Shown here one piece after another: positions 1-8,816 of a stretch of DNA of 48,965 bases. Position 1 is the first letter of the stretch, and every line of letters begins with the position of its first letter. The notes beneath the pieces are model-generated. The model was given only the letters and a program-made list of their open reading frames with translations, did not search any database and was not told the origin of the DNA. The translations under genes were made by a program, and so were the position numbers. The DNA comes from Dysgonamonadaceae bacterium. GTDB lineage: Bacteria; Bacteroidota; Bacteroidia; Bacteroidales; Azobacteroidaceae. The DNA is taken from NCBI GenBank assembly GCA_031272085.1, contig JAISUN010000016.1, positions 1 through 48,965 on the forward strand, written 5' to 3'.

Positions 1-453
1 AATTACAAGGGTTCGCAGTGGATTATCAAAAATCTGATTGACGCGGTGGCCAAGGGCGGCAGTTTTATGGTCGGCATAGGCCCCGATGGCGACGGACGCT
101 TTCATCCCGCTGCCATTGCACAACTCGAAGAAACAGGCCACTGGCTTTCCGTCAATGGCGAGGGAATTTATAATACTCGTCCGCGGCGGGTCTGGCAAGA
201 AGACGATATCCGGTTTACGCAAAGCAAGGACGGACGAACGGTTTATGCCTTTACCAACGACCTTTCGGGAATGGAAATCCGCCTGAAATCGGTTCCGGTG
301 CAGGCAGGAACTAATGTTTCGCTGCTCGGATACGACAAGCCCCTGAAATGGGAATATAGCGATAACGAACTGATTATCAGCGTTCCAAAAGATTTATTGT
401 CAAAAATGCCGCCGGTAGCGTCGGAATATTGGACTTTTAAGATTGAAGAATAG
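1..453 (+). CDS. GH29 alpha-L-fucosidase, C-terminal 150 residues (5' end outside window)
   Basis: The reading frame is open from base 1, so the gene starts outside the window. The visible part begins in the last helix of the catalytic barrel (NLIDAVAKGGSFMVGIGPDG) and continues with the VNGEGIYNTRP motif typical of GH29 just after the barrel, then a beta-rich C-terminal domain of about 75 residues. GH29 enzymes remove alpha-L-fucose from glycans by a retaining mechanism. The nucleophile and acid/base lie upstream and cannot be checked. A GTG at 46 could be mistaken for a start, but the GH29 homology runs through it. The gene ends at a strong terminator and points toward the xylose operon. 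It may be the last gene of another glycan operon or part of the same degradative region. Family assignment is fairly secure; exact substrate is not. Confidence 0.82.
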   Translation, partial: NYKGSQWIIKNLIDAVAKGGSFMVGIGPDGDGRFHPAAIAQLEETGHWLSVNGEGIYNTRPRRVWQEDDIRFTQSKDGRTVYAFTNDLSGMEIRLKSVPVQAGTNVSLLGYDKPLKWEYSDNELIISVPKDLLSKMPPVASEYWTFKIEE

Positions 454-468
454 TTAAGAATAGAAAAT

Positions 469-515
469 AAACCTGCCGAAAAAACGAGGTAATACCTCGT
501 TTTTTCGGCAGGTTT
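469..515. terminator. Bidirectional intrinsic terminator between convergent genes
   Basis: Two perfectly complementary 22-nt arms (469-490 and 494-515) flank a 3-nt loop. The stem contains the GC blocks CCTGCCG and CGAGG, and T runs follow on both strands. It sits between the stops of the fucosidase (plus) and xylE (minus), so it can end transcription from both sides. Confidence 0.9.
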
Positions 516-534
516 TTGTATAACGCGCCTGTTA

Positions 535-1983
535 TCAGCCTTTCCGCCAGAGCCGCGTCATATCTTCCAGGGTTTTGCCCTTGGTTTCAGGCACCATTTT
601 CCAGACGAAAATTGCGGCTAAAACGCACATTATTCCGTACAGACCGTAGGCCACCATCGGACTGAAATCGTAGAGCGGCGGGAAGGTCGAAGAAACAATG
701 TAATTAAATATCCACTGCGCCGCAACTGCGATAGCGACTGCTTTTCCGCGAATCGTATTCGGGAAAATCTCGGCTATCAGAACCCAGCAAATCGGCCCCC
801 ACGACATCATGAAAAATGCCGCGTAAACAATGATTGACAGCACGGGAACTATGCCTTTTACTCCGAAATTATCGCAAAGCGCAACTGCAAACGCGCCGAT
901 GGCCATACCTATCGAACCGATTATCAGCAGCGGTTTTCGGCCGAACCTGTCAACCGTTACTATGGCAACGACTGTGAACACGATGTTCACAACGCCCATA
1001 ATCACAGTCTGCATCATACCGCCGCCCTCTGCGCCCGCGCTTTCAAAGATTCGCGGAGCGTAGTAAAGCACAGCATTTATGCCGATTGCCTGCTGGAAAA
1101 CCGAAAGCAAAATGCCGATTACGACCACAAGTGCGCCGTAAGAGAACAATTTTTCGGTTTTTTCGGTCAAAGTAGCCTGAATATCGCCCATTATCTCGCG
1201 GGCTTTCGATTCGCCGTTAACCTTGGTCAGGACGGACAAGGCGGCCTCGTTTTGGCCAATGAGCGCCAAATAGCGGGGCGTGCGCGGAACGAAAAACAAC
1301 AGAAATCCGAACACCGCAGCCACATAAGCCTCGGAACCGAACATCAACCGCCAACCGGTGGCAATAGTCCAAGGGTCGGACGAGGGATTCACCGAAAGCA
1401 GACCTTCGGCCGACTTGTCGATAATGGGGTTTGTGTGGCCGCCAAGTATCAGGTAATTAACGAAATACACTACCAGCATACCGAAAATGATAGCGAACTG
1501 GTTGCACGAAACCAGAGTTCCGCGAATGTTCGATGGTGCAATTTCGGCGATGTACATCGGCACGATGGCCGAAGCCAGACCTACGCCAATTCCGCCGAGG
1601 ATGCGGTAAAGATTGAACGCAATCCAAAGGCTGAACGTCGGTTCGCCGTATTTGAAGAACAGAAATTCGGGATTCCACGAGCCGAGAGCCGACAGGAAAA
1701 ACAGCACCGATGCGATGCGCAAAGAATCGCGCCTACCGAAACGGCTTGCAAAAATCCCGGAAATTGCGCCTCCGATGACGCATCCTATCAGGGCGCTTGA
1801 AGAGGTTATTCCGTGCAGGATTTTGTTATACTGGAAATCTGCGGCTTGCAGGAAAAATCCTTCCATTCCCTTTTCCGCGCCCGAAATGACGGCCGTATCG
1901 TAGCCGAACAGAAGTCCGCCAAGCGTCGCTACCAGCGTGATGCTGACGATATAGGCAAGGTTGTAATCTCTATTATTTGACAT
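535..1983 (-). CDS. xylE: D-xylose:H+ symporter (MFS sugar porter, XylE-like)
   Basis: A 482-residue major facilitator superfamily protein with about 12 hydrophobic segments, close to the length of E. coli XylE. Sugar-porter signatures are present in order: GGLLFGYDTAVISG in TM1, RFGRR in the loop after TM2, PMYIAEIAPSNIRG after TM4, QQAIGINAVLYYAP in TM7 with the sugar-binding glutamine pair and asparagine, DRFGRKP after TM8, and PETKGKTLEDM at the end of TM12. It is expected to import a pentose or hexose across the inner membrane using the proton gradient. The gene follows xylA by only 6 nt on the same strand, which supports xylose as substrate. Related porters for glucose or arabinose look similar, so the substrate call leans on context. 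Confidence 0.85.
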   Translation of the reverse strand: MSNNRDYNLAYIVSITLVATLGGLLFGYDTAVISGAEKGMEGFFLQAADFQYNKILHGITSSSALIGCVIGGAISGIFASRFGRRDSLRIASVLFFLSALGSWNPEFLFFKYGEPTFSLWIAFNLYRILGGIGVGLASAIVPMYIAEIAPSNIRGTLVSCNQFAIIFGMLVVYFVNYLILGGHTNPIIDKSAEGLLSVNPSSDPWTIATGWRLMFGSEAYVAAVFGFLLFFVPRTPRYLALIGQNEAALSVLTKVNGESKAREIMGDIQATLTEKTEKLFSYGALVVVIGILLSVFQQAIGINAVLYYAPRIFESAGAEGGGMMQTVIMGVVNIVFTVVAIVTVDRFGRKPLLIIGSIGMAIGAFAVALCDNFGVKGIVPVLSIIVYAAFFMMSWGPICWVLIAEIFPNTIRGKAVAIAVAAQWIFNYIVSSTFPPLYDFSPMVAYGLYGIMCVLAAIFVWKMVPETKGKTLEDMTRLWRKG

Positions 1984-1989
1984 AAAATA

Positions 1990-3306
1990 TTAGATATACA
2001 TATTTACAATCGCCTCATACAGTTCCTGTTTGCCGCTGGTTTGTTTCGGTTCGCCGTTTTTCTTGGCGTAAGCGACCAAATCTTCGAGCGACAGTTTGCC
2101 CTGCTCAAATTCTTTGCCTTTTCCGCTGTCGAACGAAGCGTAGCGTTCTTTCAGCATCTTCTGGTATGGCGATTTTTCGAGGATTGCGGCAGCCGATTCC
2201 AGAGCGCGTGCGAAAGTATCCATGCCGGAAATATGGGCGATGAAAATATCTTCGAGGTCGGTACTGCTGCGGCGGGTTTTGGCGTCGAAATTGGTGCCTC
2301 CGCCCTGCAAACCTCCGCTTTTGAGGATTACGAGCATCGCCTGCGTAAGTTCGTAAACGTCAATCGGGAACTGGTCGGTATCCCAGCCGTTTTGATAGTC
2401 GCCGCGGTTGGCGTCAATCGAACCCAACATTCCCGCGTCGGCGGCGGCTTGCAGGTCGTGTTCAAAGGTGTGGCCGGCCAGAGTTGCGTGATTTACTTCG
2501 ATGTTCAGTTTGAAATCCTTGTCGAGGCCGTGAGCGCGGAGGAATCCGATAACTGTTTCGGCATCAACGTCGTACTGATGTTTTGTCGGTTCCATCGGTT
2601 TGGGTTCAATCAGGAAATTGCCTTTGAAACCTTTTCCGCGGGCGTAATCGCGAGCCGCTTTCAGCAGTTGGGCCAGATGTTCCTTTTCGCGTTTCATATC
2701 GGTGTTCAGCAGCGAGTAGTAACCTTCGCGGCCGCCCCAGAAAACGTAATTTTGTCCGCCGAGTTCGATAGTTGCGTCGAGCGCGTTTTTCAGTTGGACG
2801 GCAGCGCGTGCCACCACGTCGAAATCGGGATTTGTTCCGGCTCCGTTGGTATAGCGTTTGTGGCCGAAAACGTTGGCTGTACCCCACAGGAGTTTGATTC
2901 CGGTTTCCTGCTGTTTTTTCTTGGCGTAGGCCACGATTTCTTTCAGGTTAGCCTCGTATTCTTCGATTGATTCGCCTTCCGAAACAAGGTCGATGTCGTG
3001 GAAGCAGTAGTATTCGATGCCGATTTTTTGCATCAGTTCAAAACCTGCATCCAATTTGTTTTTCGCCTTTTCGAGTGCATTTGCGCCCACAGCCCATGGG
3101 AAAGTTTTCGTGCCGGGTCCGAAGGGGTCGCCTCCGTCGGCGCAGAGCGTATGCCACCAGGCCATCGAGAATTTGAACCAGTCTTTCATCTTCTTGCCGT
3201 AAACGGTTTTTTCCGCATCGTAATAGCGGAACGACAGAGGGTTTTTGCTGTCTTTACCCTCAAATTTAATCTTCCCTATGCCGGGAAAATACTCTTTTGT
3301 TGCCAT
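1990..3306 (-). CDS. xylA: Xylose isomerase
   Basis: This 438-residue protein is a class II xylose isomerase, converting D-xylose to D-xylulose in the cytoplasm with divalent metal. Visible hallmarks are the HDIDLVSEG segment carrying the catalytic histidine and its aspartate partner, the [15 protein letters not shown] motif, the metal-binding stretch [30 protein letters not shown], and [19 protein letters not shown]. Length and motif order match the family. It is the first gene of a two-gene operon with xylE. The 148-bp region upstream is shared divergently with the OxyR-type gene; I see no clean TAnnTTTG element for xylA there, so expression may depend on an activator or a weak promoter. 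No xylulokinase gene lies in the window. Confidence 0.96.
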   Translation of the reverse strand: MATKEYFPGIGKIKFEGKDSKNPLSFRYYDAEKTVYGKKMKDWFKFSMAWWHTLCADGGDPFGPGTKTFPWAVGANALEKAKNKLDAGFELMQKIGIEYYCFHDIDLVSEGESIEEYEANLKEIVAYAKKKQQETGIKLLWGTANVFGHKRYTNGAGTNPDFDVVARAAVQLKNALDATIELGGQNYVFWGGREGYYSLLNTDMKREKEHLAQLLKAARDYARGKGFKGNFLIEPKPMEPTKHQYDVDAETVIGFLRAHGLDKDFKLNIEVNHATLAGHTFEHDLQAAADAGMLGSIDANRGDYQNGWDTDQFPIDVYELTQAMLVILKSGGLQGGGTNFDAKTRRSSTDLEDIFIAHISGMDTFARALESAAAILEKSPYQKMLKERYASFDSGKGKEFEQGKLSLEDLVAYAKKNGEPKQTSGKQELYEAIVNMYI

Positions 3307-3429
3307 AAAAATTTGATTTTTGTTGTTTAATGTTAATAATCGTTTGCAACTTTTATATTCATATATGTTTTTCGAGCCGTAAAATTACAATTTTTTTATA
3401 AATAATATGCAATTTTGAGAAAAATCTCG

Positions 3430-3437
3430 TAAATTTG
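3430..3437 (+). promoter_or_regulatory. Putative -7 element of the oxyR promoter
   Basis: TAAATTTG matches the Bacteroidota -7 consensus TAnnTTTG and lies 17 nt before the ATG at 3455, giving a leader of roughly a dozen bases. No clear TTTG -33 element is found 19-20 nt upstream (only TATG at 3406-3409). A small dyad, GAGA-N4-TCTC (3417-3428), abuts the element and could be a regulator site. Confidence 0.45.
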
Positions 3438-3454
3438 CCTAAAAAATACTATTA

Positions 3455-4396
3455 ATGAACATTCAACAGTTAGAATATATTATCGCCGTCGATAATTGCC
3501 GGCATTTTGCGAAGGCGGCCGAGTTTTGTTTTGTAACCCAACCGACTTTGAGTATGATGATTCAAAAATTGGAAGATGAATTGGACGTAAAAATTTTCGA
3601 CCGTTCGCGCCATCCGGTTGAACCTACGCCTATCGGCCTGCAAATCATCGAACAAGCCAGAATTTCTCTAAAACACTTTAAACAAATCAAGGAAATTGTT
3701 GAAAATGAACAAAATACTGCCAAAGGAACTTTCCGGCTCGGCATAATTCCGACTATCGCTCATTATATAGTGCCTTTGCTGCTCGAAAAATTGAATACGC
3801 AAGACGCTCAAATAGAAGTGATTATGAAAGAGAATACGACCAAAAACATAATCAGCGACATTCAGAAAGGTTTTCTCGACGGCGGGCTGCTGGCCGGGCC
3901 TCTCAATCATCCCGAAATAAGGGAATATTCCATTTATTACGAGAAATTTTTTGCCTACGTTTCGCCTTCCGACCGGCGTTATGAAGAAAAGGAAATCGAC
4001 CTCGAAACGCTTTCTGCCGACGAGGTTTGGCTTTTAGAAAGCGAACATTGCCTGCGCGGCCAGATTGAGCGGCTTTGCCATCTGAAACAGGCTGCCGATG
4101 CGGAAAATACGTCGGTAAAATACGAATCGGGAAGCATCGATACTCTGGTTAATATCGTGGATTACAACCGAGGTTTGACCGTAATTCCCGAAATGCACGC
4201 AATGGGTTTGAGCGAGGAAAAACAGGATAATCTGCGCGAGTTTAAGGGCATTACCGCCGTCCGCGAAGTCAGTTTGGTAACAAGCAACGATTATATACGT
4301 AAAACAATGATTAACAGCATAACAGACGTTATCCGCTCCTGCGTTCCGAAATCTATGCTCAATCAGGAACTGAAAAAATTTGTGGTCGATATTTAG
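3455..4396 (+). CDS. oxyR: OxyR-type LysR-family peroxide sensor/regulator
   Basis: A 313-residue LysR-family regulator. An N-terminal winged helix-turn-helix (about residues 1-60, MNIQQLEYIIAVDNCRHFAK onward) is followed by a periplasmic-binding-like effector domain (about 91-300). Cysteines fall at residues 199 and 208 in the segment HCLRGQIERLC. This matches both the position and the 9-residue spacing of the redox pair C199/C208 of E. coli OxyR. That makes a thiol-based peroxide sensor the best call, rather than a sugar-responsive LysR protein. The gene diverges from xylA and its stop overlaps the stop of the ROK gene by 4 bp. No katA, ahpCF or dps is nearby, so its targets probably lie elsewhere on the chromosome. 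A role at the xylA promoter is possible but unproven. Confidence 0.85.
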   Translation: MNIQQLEYIIAVDNCRHFAKAAEFCFVTQPTLSMMIQKLEDELDVKIFDRSRHPVEPTPIGLQIIEQARISLKHFKQIKEIVENEQNTAKGTFRLGIIPTIAHYIVPLLLEKLNTQDAQIEVIMKENTTKNIISDIQKGFLDGGLLAGPLNHPEIREYSIYYEKFFAYVSPSDRRYEEKEIDLETLSADEVWLLESEHCLRGQIERLCHLKQAADAENTSVKYESGSIDTLVNIVDYNRGLTVIPEMHAMGLSEEKQDNLREFKGITAVREVSLVTSNDYIRKTMINSITDVIRSCVPKSMLNQELKKFVVDI

Positions 4397-5619
4397 TCTA
4401 ACATATCGAGAAGCCGCTCCCTGACTACGTAGCAGGCTCCTACAACCCCGGCCGAGCGCCCGAGTTTCGAGATTTTTATTTTGCAGTCGTGGCTGACCAA
4501 ATTAAGCGAAAATTTCTTTATCGACGAGCGCAGCGGATAGAGCATATAATCGGCTGTGGAAGCCATTGAACCGCCGATTACGACAAGTTCGGGATTGAAA
4601 ATATTTATCAGAATCGAGAGGTAACGCCCCATTTTTTCGCCGATTTTCGCCATAAAATCGATGGCCAAAACGTCCTCGTCTTCTACGGCGGCGGCCATAA
4701 TGTCTTCCATCGTAATGTCGTCGAGCGAATGTTTTTGCTGGATGAGCGAAGTATTGCCGTTTTTTATCGCCTCTTTGAAGTCGCGAACCAGCGCCCAGCC
4801 CGAAATTTCGGTTTCTAAACAGCCTTTTTTTCCGCACTGGCACAGGATATTGTTGTCGAAAACCGGACTGTGGCCGAACTCGCCCGAATAGCCCGATTTG
4901 CCGTAATAGAGCCGTCCGTCGATGATAATGCCGATTCCAAGCCCCCAACTCATATTCACGAAAATCACGTCGCGTTCTTTATCCACAACCCCGGCTTTAA
5001 ATTCGCCGTAAGCCATTGCCCGCGTGTCGTTTTCGAGATAAACCGGAATGTCAATCATTGATTTGATTATCGAGTTAAGAGCCTCATTTTCAGAGAAAAA
5101 GAAGTTGTAACTTAAACCGGCATTTGAATTTACGCGTCCTGAAAGGTTGATACAGGCTCCGATAACATCTTCGCGATTTACTCCGCTGTCGGCGATGAAA
5201 GAGTTAATCAGGCTGCAAAGTTTTTCGAGCGAGGGGCGGGTATTTTCGAGCGTGAAATGGATATTTTCCCTCGAATTGACATATTCGTTTTTCAGGTCTT
5301 GCAGAGCGATTGAAACCGCTGTACGGCCGACTTCCACGCCCAGATAGTAGGCGCATTTCGAGTTGATTCCGTAGGTATTTGGACGGCGGCCGCCCTGGGT
5401 ATCAACCTTTCCGAGGTCGAAAATCACGTCGGCTTCCAGCAGTTCGTTCACGATTTTTGTTACCGTGGGGATGCTGAAATCGGTTTCGCGGCTCAACTCG
5501 GCAATAGTAAAGTTGCCCGAACAGATAAAGCGTTTGATGATGCGCCTTTTGAGGCGTTGCATTTTCATGGATGAACGCGAAGGGTTTCCGACAGTCCGTA
5601 TAAAGGTTGACAAACTCAT
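4393..5619 (-). CDS. ROK-family transcriptional repressor (XylR/NagC type)
   Basis: A 408-residue protein with an N-terminal winged HTH (about residues 15-70, with FTIAELSRETDFSIPTVTKI) joined to a ROK domain. The ROK part keeps the zinc-binding CQCGKKGCLE motif with the upstream GHSPV histidine, and the ENDTRA motif that holds the catalytic aspartate of ROK sugar kinases. Its N-terminal phosphate loop (GVEVGRTA) is degenerate, as in repressors. I chose the ATG at 5617-5619. A longer frame begins with TTG at 5646, but that codon lies inside a strong promoter element. It is the promoter-distal gene after GH106, GH43 and the isomerase, and no other PUL-type regulator is visible. It is therefore a candidate repressor for this locus, with a free or phosphorylated sugar as inducer. 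The sugar specificity cannot be read from sequence. Confidence 0.85.
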   Translation of the reverse strand: MSLSTFIRTVGNPSRSSMKMQRLKRRIIKRFICSGNFTIAELSRETDFSIPTVTKIVNELLEADVIFDLGKVDTQGGRRPNTYGINSKCAYYLGVEVGRTAVSIALQDLKNEYVNSRENIHFTLENTRPSLEKLCSLINSFIADSGVNREDVIGACINLSGRVNSNAGLSYNFFFSENEALNSIIKSMIDIPVYLENDTRAMAYGEFKAGVVDKERDVIFVNMSWGLGIGIIIDGRLYYGKSGYSGEFGHSPVFDNNILCQCGKKGCLETEISGWALVRDFKEAIKNGNTSLIQQKHSLDDITMEDIMAAAVEDEDVLAIDFMAKIGEKMGRYLSILINIFNPELVVIGGSMASTADYMLYPLRSSIKKFSLNLVSHDCKIKISKLGRSAGVVGACYVVRERLLDMLD

Positions 5620-5643
5620 TTTAATTTTATTTAATAATTGGTG

Positions 5644-5674
5644 CAAAAGTAGTAATTATTTTTAAAAAATCAAA
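5644..5674 (-). promoter_or_regulatory. Internal promoter of the ROK regulator gene
   Basis: On the minus strand TTTG (complement of 5671-5674) is followed after 19 nt by TACTTTTG (complement of 5644-5651), a full match to the Bacteroidota promoter pattern. The -33 element overlaps the stop codon of the upstream GH106 gene. A start site would fall about 20 nt before the ATG at 5619, so the regulator can be made independently of the GH operon. Confidence 0.65.
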
Positions 5675-8600
5675 ATTTCCAAAAAATTTCCCCAACAGTA
5701 ACCGGGCCGAGCAAGCCGGACGGCAGCAGCGGCGAATCGGCGTAATAATGCCTTGCGGTAGTGAAAGTGTAGCGTCCGCTGGTGCGCGGTTGGCCTTTTA
5801 GCAGCCAGTCGGGATATTTGCCGTCGTCGGTAATGCCGTCGTAAGGCAGGAACTCGTCGCCAATCAGACGGTTAGCCCACAAATTTACGACTTCTATTTT
5901 CAGTTCGTTTTCGCCTTCGCGGGCAGCGGAAGTTATATCGACCTGCCAAGGCTTTGTCCAGACTGTGCCTAAATCTTTGCCGTTCAGGAATATACGCGCC
6001 ATAACTTCTACCCGTCCGAGATTGAGGTAAAAATGTTTCCCTGTAATGTCGGAAAGATTGAAAGTCGTGTTGTAGAAGGCAGTTCCCGAATAGTAACGGA
6101 TTCCTTTGTCCGCATTTTTGCTCCAATCAGTCAGGCTGTCGAAAACCGCTTCGGCGGGACCGCCCCATTTTGGGTCGAAATTGACTGTCCAAGGCTTGTC
6201 GAGCGTCAATAGCGGTTTGTAATCAGGAAAATTCTCATTTAATTGAGAATTACTTTTTTCTTTTTCCCTGAAAATTATAAAGTAACTTTCGTAAGGCTCG
6301 AAGCGCAAGGGGATTACGGTAGATTTTCCATTATCATTGAATTGCGGCAATGCCCGCATTTCGCCCGTCATCGGATTCCAGAGTTCGGGATAAAGCCCTG
6401 ACACACGGAAAGTTGCATTCACCTGTTGAAGCGTATCCGTCCGGCTTGAAACAAAATATATTTCCGCTCCCTGCATTGTGCGGTGGGTATAGCGAATTTG
6501 CCCTGTGGAAGCGAAATCGGGCGAGGTTGTTCCGTCCAAAATCTTTGCTGTAATGTCGTAATGCGGATACAGGCGGTCGGCTTTTGTTACAAGGGCTTTT
6601 CCGAAGATGATTTTGCCTTTGCCGACCTGTCGGGTAATCATTTCATCTTCCTGATAATCAGCAAGTTCTTCAATAGAATTGAAACCCCAGATTTCTTTTG
6701 CCAACTGCCGCACTTCGCCGTCGCAAGCCGGATAATCGCTTAAACTTGGCGATTGCAGGGGTGGGAAACCCACAACTGTTGCGCCGTCTTCGACAAGTTG
6801 GCGGATTTTTTTCAACAATTCGGGCGTCATAAATTCCACAGCCGGAAGCGCAATCAGCCTGTAAGCCGCGCCGCCGGGCAAAACCACCTGTCCGTTTTTC
6901 ACGCTTGCCTGATAAAAAATGCTTGGCGGACAGCCGTCGAAATTGTATCCGCGCCGGTCGGGAATCATTGATTCATTGCGGAAATTGCGCCATTTTTGAA
7001 CGTCGTCCGGCATAGATTCGAGCGCGGAAGCGGGCGGCAAAAACACAAGCGGAGCGTCTTCGGGAGCGAGGTACATAATGTCGGCAACAGTCCGTCCCTG
7101 CTGCAAAAGGTATTGGCAGCGGGCGACGTAGCGGTGATATGCGCCGGACAGGTACCACCAAGTTTGCCCCCTGTCCCAGTGAACTCCGTAAATTCCCATG
7201 GTCATTCCGGGGCGCAGGCTGTCGGCGAGCGGTTGATTGGCGTAAGTGTGGTACATAAAGCGGTTTACGCCAGCCGCAAAAGCCCAGTCGCCCTCGTTTT
7301 TCAGCGAATTAGGATGATGACGCCAGCGGTCGAAAGCGGCGGTAAACGATTCGGAAGGCACGACGGGCTGCCCGATGACGTGAGCGGCCGAAGTCCCCTC
7401 AATCACGCTGAACGCGGAGTTGAAATTCCGCTCGGAATAAGGATTCAGGCTCCAAAATTCGCACATAGGAACGTCGCCCGCAACGCCCAGTTCGAGGTCG
7501 GAAGCCGGATTGAGGTCGTAAGGCTCGATTGAGAGTTTCAGTCCGTATTTTTCGGCGTAACGGCGCACAAAACCCACGTGATTTTCGACAATCAATTCCT
7601 GCGAAGTTTGGCGCAAATCCCAGAGAAAACGCTCGCTGATTTCGCGGTTGTCTACCATAACTCCCGCATACACAGGATAATAGGGTAGGGGGTCGTAACC
7701 GCGCCTTTTTGTAAATTCTTCGCGGAAACGGGGCGTCCAGTTTTGCGACCCCATTTCCCAACTGTCTATATGTAAGCCTTTTATGCCTCCGCCTGTTTCT
7801 ACGGCGCGGGTAAAACCGGCTTTTTTGAAAAGTTTTTCCGTAAAATGTTCAAGGTGAGCCGTTATCGCTGTGGTATCGAACTTGTCGGCCTCAAAACCTA
7901 TTCCCGGAACCGGAGCCGGACGGGTAGCCGCGCCGTTGTTGCGCGAACCGAAGCGCATCAGTGTCCACTCGCCTTCGGGAGCATCCCAACTGACTGTGCC
8001 GTCGGGATTTAACTTGCCGGTCAAATCAATAATCTGCGATTTTTCCAGAGCCTTATCGCCGGGTTGCGCCGCAACGTATCCCGAAAGCGGATAGTATTGA
8101 GGCACAAAGTTTTCCGAACTGTAAGGATTGCGGTAATAGAGTGCGCGTTCGTCAATTTCGGGAAAAGTCTGATATATCCGGCACTTGGCCAATGCAGTAT
8201 CGATGCGGGTTGCGCCTGCCGGAAACGCCAGCAGGGCCACGTCTTCGTAAAAGTTTTTCCATTTTTCGAGCGATTCGGGCGTGAAATTCCACTCGCCGAA
8301 AAAGGGCTTTCTCGGAGCCGGTTTAGGTATGGAAATTTTTTGCGTGCCAAGTCCGCCTTTCACATTAACCGACGAATAAACAAGGTGTTGCATCGACTGC
8401 GAACCTTCGACCCAGGGGCCGCCGCTGCCGTTCCAGCCCGGACCGATTCCGAGATTCATCGCGATTCCGAGGCGTTCGCATTCGCGCACGGCATAGACAA
8501 AGAGGTTTTGCCATTCTTCGCTCATATAATTGACTTTTCCGCGCGGAACGCCCACGTTTACTTCCAAAAACAGCACGTAGCCGATTCCGGCTTGTTTCAT

Positions 8601-8792
8601 CGCTTCGAGGTCTTTGGTAATGCCTTCGGCATTCATATTGCCGTCCATAAAATACCAGTAAACTCCCGGACGCGCCGAGTCGGGCGGATTTACAAAATCC
8701 GCTTCCAGAACCGATAAATCGGCATTTTTATTTTTGCCGCAACCGAAAATACACAAGGCTGCATAAGTCAATATCAGGATTTTTTTGTACAT
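5670..8792 (-). CDS. GH106 alpha-L-rhamnosidase-like lipoprotein (copy 1)
   Basis: A 1040-residue protein with a type II signal peptide (lipobox IFGC, Cys18), so it is membrane anchored. The N-terminal region (VYWYFMDGNMNAEGITKDL and GPGWNGSGGPWV) marks the GH106/PF17132 family. Two glutamates stand in motifs conserved in all four copies here: E346 (HIDSWEMGSQNWT) and E481 (PSESFTAAF). They are the likely catalytic pair of this calcium-dependent inverting family. The C-terminal 180 residues form a galactose-binding-like beta-sandwich (GTAFYNTTFN, VMARIFLNGKDLGTVW). A linker near residue 850 is encoded partly by two 7-bp repeat units. The gene lies 24 nt after the GH43 gene. Expected activity is exo-removal of alpha-L-rhamnose from complex plant glycans, but the wider family is poorly characterised. 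Confidence 0.83.
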   Translation of the reverse strand: MYKKILILTYAALCIFGCGKNKNADLSVLEADFVNPPDSARPGVYWYFMDGNMNAEGITKDLEAMKQAGIGYVLFLEVNVGVPRGKVNYMSEEWQNLFVYAVRECERLGIAMNLGIGPGWNGSGGPWVEGSQSMQHLVYSSVNVKGGLGTQKISIPKPAPRKPFFGEWNFTPESLEKWKNFYEDVALLAFPAGATRIDTALAKCRIYQTFPEIDERALYYRNPYSSENFVPQYYPLSGYVAAQPGDKALEKSQIIDLTGKLNPDGTVSWDAPEGEWTLMRFGSRNNGAATRPAPVPGIGFEADKFDTTAITAHLEHFTEKLFKKAGFTRAVETGGGIKGLHIDSWEMGSQNWTPRFREEFTKRRGYDPLPYYPVYAGVMVDNREISERFLWDLRQTSQELIVENHVGFVRRYAEKYGLKLSIEPYDLNPASDLELGVAGDVPMCEFWSLNPYSERNFNSAFSVIEGTSAAHVIGQPVVPSESFTAAFDRWRHHPNSLKNEGDWAFAAGVNRFMYHTYANQPLADSLRPGMTMGIYGVHWDRGQTWWYLSGAYHRYVARCQYLLQQGRTVADIMYLAPEDAPLVFLPPASALESMPDDVQKWRNFRNESMIPDRRGYNFDGCPPSIFYQASVKNGQVVLPGGAAYRLIALPAVEFMTPELLKKIRQLVEDGATVVGFPPLQSPSLSDYPACDGEVRQLAKEIWGFNSIEELADYQEDEMITRQVGKGKIIFGKALVTKADRLYPHYDITAKILDGTTSPDFASTGQIRYTHRTMQGAEIYFVSSRTDTLQQVNATFRVSGLYPELWNPMTGEMRALPQFNDNGKSTVIPLRFEPYESYFIIFREKEKSNSQLNENFPDYKPLLTLDKPWTVNFDPKWGGPAEAVFDSLTDWSKNADKGIRYYSGTAFYNTTFNLSDITGKHFYLNLGRVEVMARIFLNGKDLGTVWTKPWQVDITSAAREGENELKIEVVNLWANRLIGDEFLPYDGITDDGKYPDWLLKGQPRTSGRYTFTTARHYYADSPLLPSGLLGPVTVGEIFWKF

Positions 8793-8816
8793 ATTTTGTT
8801 TAATTTTTGTGCGTTT

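Noticed and set aside
1252-1800. Long antisense open frame within xylE, and similar frames opposite susC, susD and GH genes
   Set aside because: They mirror codon bias of the real genes, have no recognisable domains and no promoter or start context.
3437-3444. GCCTAAAA before oxyR, matching half of the dyad at 11633-11659
   Set aside because: There is no second arm, and an 8-mer is expected about once or twice by chance in a window of this size.
5620-5646. N-terminal extension of the ROK protein from a TTG codon
   Set aside because: The TTG is part of the TACTTTTG promoter element, and the ATG at 5619 has a normal AT-rich leader.
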